64,000 bases of DNA from Carnegiea gigantea. Taxonomy: Eukaryota > Streptophyta > Magnoliopsida > Caryophyllales > Cactaceae. Location: assembly GCA_029747015.1 (NCBI GenBank), contig JAKOGI010000424.1, positions 254,501 to 318,500 on the forward strand, read 5' to 3'. Both the position numbers and the translations under genes were made by a program. Of this stretch, positions 58,686-64,000 are shown piece after piece (position 1 is the stretch's first letter; each line of letters opens with the position of its first letter). The notes under the pieces were generated by a model. The model saw nothing but the letters and a program-made list of their open reading frames with translations, did no database searches and was not told the origin of the DNA.

Positions 58686-60650
58686 TCTGGCAGGGTTGAT
58701 ATTCCTAGGTGTGAGCTTTATTACGATAAGTAGAAGTCTTATTCTAAAAACAATGTAAAGGATCAGACTGTTCTAGTTTTTTTTTTTTTAATTTTATTTT
58801 ATTGAGTGCAAATTGATCGCGGTCTACACAGAATTTGCAACTGACCTCTTCAGTTTCTGCTTGTTCGGTTAAATTTGTGATTTGGCAATTGGCATAGGTC
58901 AACCTCTTCCGCTATTTTCCTTTCTCTTTAGCTGTTCTTACTACCTATTGCCAATATCCTTCATTTGTGCAGCACCAGCTTTAGTTGAATGCGGATAAAC
59001 TAGTTTTGACACATCTTATTATTAGCAGTCTCTTCGATATGGGTTGCAATTGATTATTGAGAAGCCAATTTTGACAACTAAGTCTTGCATGAGTTCATCC
59101 CATTATATAGCATAACGTGAGATGTGTAGCCATGTCACTATACCAGCATGTAATTTGCGCAACCCACACTATTGATGGTACATTTGAGATGCATGCTTGC
59201 ATGAAAACTCTACAACACAGTCTTTTTAGTCAGTCACTATGCAATCGTCCATCTCTTCCCCCATCATCTTCTCTCTCTCTATTCATCGTCGCAAAAGGCA
59301 TCATTATGACATTTTACCATTGTTTTCTCTCTTCCTCATGCAAATGTCGATTTCTATCAACAATTACCTCAACGCCATCGTTGATTGGGTGGTTCTTATG
59401 TCATAAACGTATTGTTCAATGCCATCAATTGTGTTGAAGAAGCTATGTGAGTTGCATTCATACGACTCTAAACGAAGCCTTGCACATATTTTTACTGAGC
59501 TTCGTGGACAATGACAAATTGTGATTACATAAATGTAGAACTTTTCTCCCCAGACCCCGCGAAAGCGGGACCCACACTGGGAGTTGTTGTTGTTGTTGTT
59601 GTTGTATAAATGTAGAACTTTGGATCAACGGGATCCATCCTTTAATGTTAAAAATAAAGCTCATACAATACACCAAATGCAATGATAGTCTGTTATTAAT
59701 TGTGTGGCGAGGTTGATCGTTCATAGCTGCGAGCTATTATGGTAAGTGGAAGCCGTATTCTAAAAACGATGTAAAGATTCATATAGTTCTAGTGTGTATA
59801 TATATATATATATGTATTAATAGAGTGCAAATTGATCTCAGTTTATGCAAAATCTACAACTCTGTGACCTCTTCAGTTTCTTCTCTTTTTGTTAAATTTT
59901 GTGATTTGGCAATTGGCATAGGTCACCCACTCCCCCTATTTTCCTTTTTCTCTTTTGCTGTTCTTATTGCCTGTTGATCATTCATCTGTACAACACCAGT
60001 TTCAGTTGAATGTGGAGAAACTAGTTTTGGCACATGTTATTATTAGCAGTCTCTTCAATTTGGGTTTGAATTGGTTATAGAGAACCCAATTTTGACAACT
60101 TAAGTAAGTCTTGCACGAGTTCATCCATGATAGCATAACGTGACACGCGAAGCCATGTCACTACTCAGTATCTAATTTGCGCAACCCACGCCATTGATGG
60201 CATATTTGAGATGCATGCCTGCATTAAAACCCTAAAACACACTCCCTTTAGTCACTCACTGTGCAGTCGTCCCTCTCCTCCCCCGTTATCGTTTCTGTCT
60301 CTATTCATCATGGCAAAGGCATCGTTATGAAATTTAATCACTATTTTCTCTCTTCCTCATGCAGATTCCGATTTCCATAAAAAGTAACCTCAACGTCATC
60401 ATTTATTGGGTGGCTCCTATGTCCTGAACGTATTGTTCGATGCCATTGATTGTGTTGAAGAAGTTATGTGAACAACATTTGTATGACTCTAAACGAAGAC
60501 TTGCAAATATTTTTACTGAGTTTCGTGGGAAATGAGCAATTGTGATTACATAAATGTAGAACTTTGGATCAACAGTGCCCATCTATTAATGTTAAAAATA
60601 AAGCTCATATGATACACCAAATGCAATGATAGTCTGTTATTAATCTCTAT
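58686..60650 (+). repeat. Tandem duplication of a unit of about 1 kb downstream of the cyclin gene
   Basis: Copy 1 (about 58,686-59,699) and copy 2 (about 59,700-60,650) are collinear. They share ATTCTAAAAAC.ATGTAAAG, TTTGGCAATTGGCATAGGTCA, TTATTATTAGCAGTCTCTTC and CACCAAATGCAATGATAGTC in order. Copy 1 additionally holds a 62-bp retroposon. Copy 2 has a (TA)n run at 59,798-59,814. Neither copy has a supportable gene. The left end of copy 1 may overlap the 3' UTR of the cyclin. Confidence 0.88.
59544..59605 (+). mobile_element. Minimal 62-bp retroposon (RTE/SINE 3' end) with 15-bp target duplication
   Basis: The insert reads CTCCCCAGACCCCGC...GCGGGACCCACACTGGGAG and ends in (TTG)n. ATAAATGTAGAACTT occurs on both sides (59,529-59,543 and 59,606-59,620). 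The sister copy of the duplication has the site only once (about 60,549-60,563), a direct empty site. The internal CCCGC-GAAA-GCGGG can form a hairpin. Confidence 0.9.
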
Positions 60651-61031
60651 GATTTTCATTTTTTGAGATTGATACATAGTAAAATCATTTTAAATTACAT
60701 GATTCCCTGTGATTAATCCATTGTAATTAGTAGACCACGCTTAATCAATGTCGTTGCAAGTTAGAAAGTTATGTCAGTTAAGAGATGTTATGCCGCCTTT
60801 TTTTCTCTCCAACTCTAGGGCACCAAAATCCTAGAAACGTGAGGGCCACTTACCCTCGATCTTCGTAGGGTTGATTCTACCTCGTACGTAGGTTCGGATT
60901 GGCAACCGTCGTGTTGATTCCTTCCATTGTCACGCTACCTGTTCCTAGTTATTACCAGATGACAGTCATGGTTTGTTGTATTTTTTCTCGTCCTTAGTTT
61001 TCTTGGTTGCCAAGGTACGGTGCATGCATCA
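60651..61031 (+). other. Probable 5' untranslated region and upstream flank of the LINE
   Basis: There is no ORF. From about 60,800 the sequence becomes more GC-rich (CTAGGGCACC, CTTCGTAGGG), which may mark the LINE 5' end, but the exact boundary cannot be set from one copy. Confidence 0.5.
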
Positions 61032-61782
61032 ATGGCGATCGGTTTAGAAGACGACTGGAGGAGGTTGAAGTTGACAGCCAATGAAGAGGAGATTATCATC
61101 TGTGATGAGGAGGCCCTGAGCGAAGGCAGAGCAAGTAGCTTTGTGTCTTTTGGATACGCTATATACTACCTCTTACTTCAATTCTGGCGCACTAAATCGA
61201 TTCTCAACAACATCTGGAAGCCTGCCCATGGAGTGGTCATCAAGAAGATTAAGAAGAACATTATTGTGTTTGAATTCTTTGCCCAATCTGACAAGAACCA
61301 TGTGCTGAACGAGGGGCCCTGGTCTTTTGATGGGCACCTATTGCTGTTGAAGCAAATGACTAGCGTGGAGCAAAATTCACAATTGCTAGAATCTGGATGA
61401 AAGCGTACGTGCAAGTGTTGAGTCTAACCCTTCTTTTGCTAAACTGCTTGGCAACAAGGTGGGAACTTTTGTGGGATGTGATGAGGATACACTTTGTGGG
61501 GTGGACAAGTCCATTGGCTTTAGAGTTGATATGGACATTACTAAAGCGCTTAAGCGAGGAATCAGAATGCAACTTGAGGGGAAAGCTATTTGGATACGCT
61601 TCAAGTACGTAAAATTACTGGACTTTTGTTATGTATGTGGCAAGTTAGATCACGTTTGCAAAAGCTGCGTGCTGTTTGATGTGTCCATGCCCGAAACTGA
61701 GCTCCAGTGCGGGAGTTTCTTGAGAGCTTCCCTGTTGAAATCGAAGGGTAGAAACTTTGAGGTTGAGTTATCCAAAGAGTGA
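61032..61782 (+). pseudogene. LINE ORF1: nucleic-acid-binding protein, decayed
   Basis: From ATG 61,032 the first 120 residues contain NNIWKPAHGVVIKKIKKNIIV and GPWSFDGHLLLL, typical of the DUF4283-type N-terminal domain of plant L1-like ORF1. Frameshifts near 61,375 and 61,440 move the rest into another frame. It ends with AIWIRFKYVKLLDFCYVCGK followed by the remainder of a CX2CX4HX4C zinc knuckle at about 61,631-61,672. The stop is at about 61,780. It would bind LINE RNA and assist integration if intact. Confidence 0.85.
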
Positions 61783-62070
61783 AGGCTCGTTCAAGCCTTC
61801 CGGAATAAGAAAAAGGCAAGCACAGCCACGAAAAAATTGTGCTTTGGTAATGATAGTACTGAGGTATCCAATTCTACTGAGGCAAAAAAGAAGGCAGCCC
61901 GTGATGAAGTAGCTCAATTGTTGATTGATGAAGCGGAAGTGATCAGCCTAGGAGTTGGTGTTTTCAAGAAGCTGATCGAGAGGGGGAGCGGTGGTGAGCT
62001 CGGTTGGGGTTGGGGATACCTCTTCTACTCCTTTATAGGCAGAGGCTATGGGGCAGCCCCGCCCGCAACA

Positions 62071-64000
62071 ATGAGCATCCTTTGGTTAAACTGTTGTGGC
62101 TTGGGTGAGGCCTCGACAATTTCTAATCTCCGTAATTTGTTGCGAGGATCTCGCCCAGACTGGTCTTTTTTATCAAAGACCAAGAAGAGCAAGATGGAGA
62201 TGGAGACGTTGGTACATCAGTTGGTGACTTCACAAGAGTGTTTGTTGATTGTAGAGGACGATCAAGTGGCTTGGCATTATTATGGGAAAGCTCTGTTACT
62301 CCCAAATCTTTCTCTTCCTCTTTCAACCACATTGATGTGTCTTTGCAATGGAGTGGAGCTGAATTGGAATGGAGGTTTACCGGAATATATGGGTGGCCCG
62401 AAACCCAAAATAAAATGAAGATGGGAAACCTTGTCTTGGACCTTCATCCACACTCAACATTGCCATGGATTATTGGTGGCGATTCGAATGAGATTTTTTA
62501 TAATGCGGAGAAGCGAGGAGGTCCACTGAGATCTTCGTCTCGTCTTGATAATTTCGAGAAGCTTTCTTTGAGCGTGATTTGCATGATATGGGCTACTTGG
62601 GATTTTATTATACTTGGTGGAATGGTCAGGAGGGGACAGGTCTGTGGAAGAAAGGTTGGACCGATATTGCACCAACATTGAATGGTCGAGTCTCTTTCCT
62701 GAAGCATCTGTGGTGCACATTGATAGCGACATTTCCGATCATCTCCCAATCCTGTTAAGGTGCAAGCCCACGTGTTCTGCGAAAAGAAGTCAGAAGGTGT
62801 TCCGCTTCGAGAACATGCAGGCGTCTGATCCATCTTGTTTAGACACCATTAAGAAGGCTTGGGTCCCTACCGCTAATGAAGATGATGTGGATAATCCCTT
62901 GGAAAAGCTGAAAATTTGCTCACTTGATTTGGCACATTGGAACAGAGTAACTTGTGGCCATGTGGAATTGGAGACAAGGCGACTTGAGGAGCAGCTTGAT
63001 GCAATGGGAGGAGGAACTTTCTGAAGAAAATCAGTGAATGGAGGAAAAGGCAAGAGATTTTATGGTGGCAAAGGGCCTAAACCGATTATTTAAAATACGG
63101 GGACTCTAATACCCATTGGTTCCATTTCCCAGCAAACATGTAGAGGGGCCGTAACCACATTGATGGACCCTTAAATGAAACACAGCAACTGTGTACCCAC
63201 CCAGAGAAGATTGCATCTATTATAAGTACTTATTTGGCTTCTCTTTTTTCCATAAGTGGGAACCTGGACATGGGGGAGGTCTTGGAATGCGTGGAGCCAA
63301 GAGTTATAGAAGAAATGAATGATGTCCTTTGCAGACCATGTTCTAGGGAGGAAGTCAAGACAACACTCAAGCAAATGCACCCGCATAAGGCCTCTGGACC
63401 CGATGGCATGAACCCTTTTTTCTACCAACGATATTGGGAAGACGTCGGTTCGAATGTGACAGGTGTCGTTCTTGCGGCGCTAAATGGTTATGCTATTCCT
63501 CCTTCCATGAATCACACATTTGTAGCCCTCACTCCAAAGAAACAAAACCCAGACTCAATAACTAATTTCCGTCCCATTATCTTGTGCAATGTCTCATATA
63601 GACTAGTGACGAAGGTGATTGCAGATCGGCTAAAAGGTATGCTGTCATCGACTATTTCTGAATCTCAGGCAGCTTTTACCCCTGGAAGATTAATTACTGA
63701 TAATATTTTAGTTGTCTTTGGGATTTTTCATGCTGTGAATGAGGACACTAGTGTCGTTGGATCAATGGCTATTAAATTAGACATGGCAAAGGCTTACGAC
63801 AGAGTTGAATGACCTTTTTATTCTAATGTCATGCTTGGCTTGGGCTTTCGTCCTTAATAGGCAGAGTTGGTGATGAGCTGTATGAAATCTACCTCATTCT
63901 CTTTTTGAGTTAATGGTATGGCAAAGGGCCATATTGTTCCGAGCGGGGGGTTGAGACAAGGCAATTCAATTTCGCCGCATCTCTTTTTCTTTGTTTCTAA
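62071..64000 (+). pseudogene. LINE ORF2: endonuclease and reverse transcriptase, decayed and cut by the window edge
   Basis: The apparent start MSILWLNCCGLGE at 62,071 opens an AP-type endonuclease domain. Frame changes occur near 62,230 and 62,610; the later motifs WIIGGDSNEI (62,470) and SDHLPILL (62,735) mark its catalytic end. A linker with stops (63,024, 63,080, 63,140) leads to the reverse transcriptase, open from 63,234 to 63,812. It shows HKASGPDGMNPFF, NFRPIILCNVSYRLVTK, SQAAFTPGRLITDN and KLDMAKAYDRVE, the latter with the first catalytic Asp. A TGA at 63,810-63,812 interrupts it. The second catalytic block lies outside the window. Confidence 0.88.

Larger units (their letters stand above)
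60800..64000 (+). mobile_element. L1-type LINE, 5' part
   Basis: It combines ORF1 with a DUF4283-like domain and zinc knuckle and ORF2 with endonuclease followed by reverse transcriptase, the layout of plant L1-clade LINEs. GC content is higher than in the surrounding DNA. The left boundary is approximate and the right end is beyond the window. Confidence 0.83.

Overview
This is plant nuclear DNA, most likely from a eudicot. It is AT-rich and packed with plant-lineage LTR retrotransposons (Ty3/gypsy of the Athila type, Ty1/copia of the Sirevirus type), MITEs and a plant L1-type LINE. The only intact-looking cellular gene is a plant P/U-type cyclin with GT-AG introns. No bacterial operons, CRISPR arrays, rRNA or tRNA genes are visible.

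Layout. (1) 1-35,546: a head-to-tail array of Athila-like gypsy elements, all on the minus strand, in the order partial gag - LTR1 - internal - LTR2 - internal - LTR3. Neighbouring internal regions share one LTR, each LTR carrying a polypurine tract on one side and a primer-binding site on the other. The array was invaded later by a solo Sirevirus LTR (1,405-2,895, TSD CTACC), a hAT-like MITE (10,088-10,420, TSD GTATGCAT) and a full-length 10.85-kb Sirevirus (20,192-31,042, TSD CTTTT). (2) 35,547-46,368: an older repeat graveyard with a gypsy LTR fragment, a caulimovirid-like reverse transcriptase relic, a second hAT-like element rich in GGGTAT, and a 7.5-kb gypsy element on the plus strand with 2.8-kb LTRs and only an integrase relic inside. 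(3) 46,369-51,500: mostly non-coding, with a short tandem duplication, a 5'-truncated RTE-like LINE insertion and a Harbinger/Tourist-type MITE. (4) 51,560-58,700: the cyclin gene, with a leader exon, a 2.1-kb leader intron, coding exon 1 (53,976-54,376), a 3.9-kb intron hosting a small LTR element that carries a possible captured RRM, and coding exon 2 (58,273-58,531). (5) 58,686-60,650: a 1-kb tandem duplication in which only copy 1 holds a 62-bp retroposon with a 15-bp TSD. (6) about 60,800-64,000: a decayed L1-type LINE on the plus strand, cut by the window edge.

How the parts relate. Retroelement order is gag-protease-reverse transcriptase-RNase H-integrase in the gypsy elements and gag-protease-integrase-reverse transcriptase-RNase H-extra 3' ORF in the Sirevirus. 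All appear coding-dead: gypsy copies have many frameshifts and stops, while the Sirevirus pol is one continuous frame broken by only four stop codons. The Sirevirus is the youngest large insertion (LTRs about 98% identical by eye). The cyclin reading frame is intact despite its repeat-filled intron. I found no clearly new multi-gene system. The strongest unusual signals are the shared-LTR array, the hairpin cluster upstream of the Sirevirus 3' ORF, the CCTGTT/AACAGG enrichment across that element, the minimal retroposon, the possible RRM capture, and an upstream ATG that is in frame with the cyclin.
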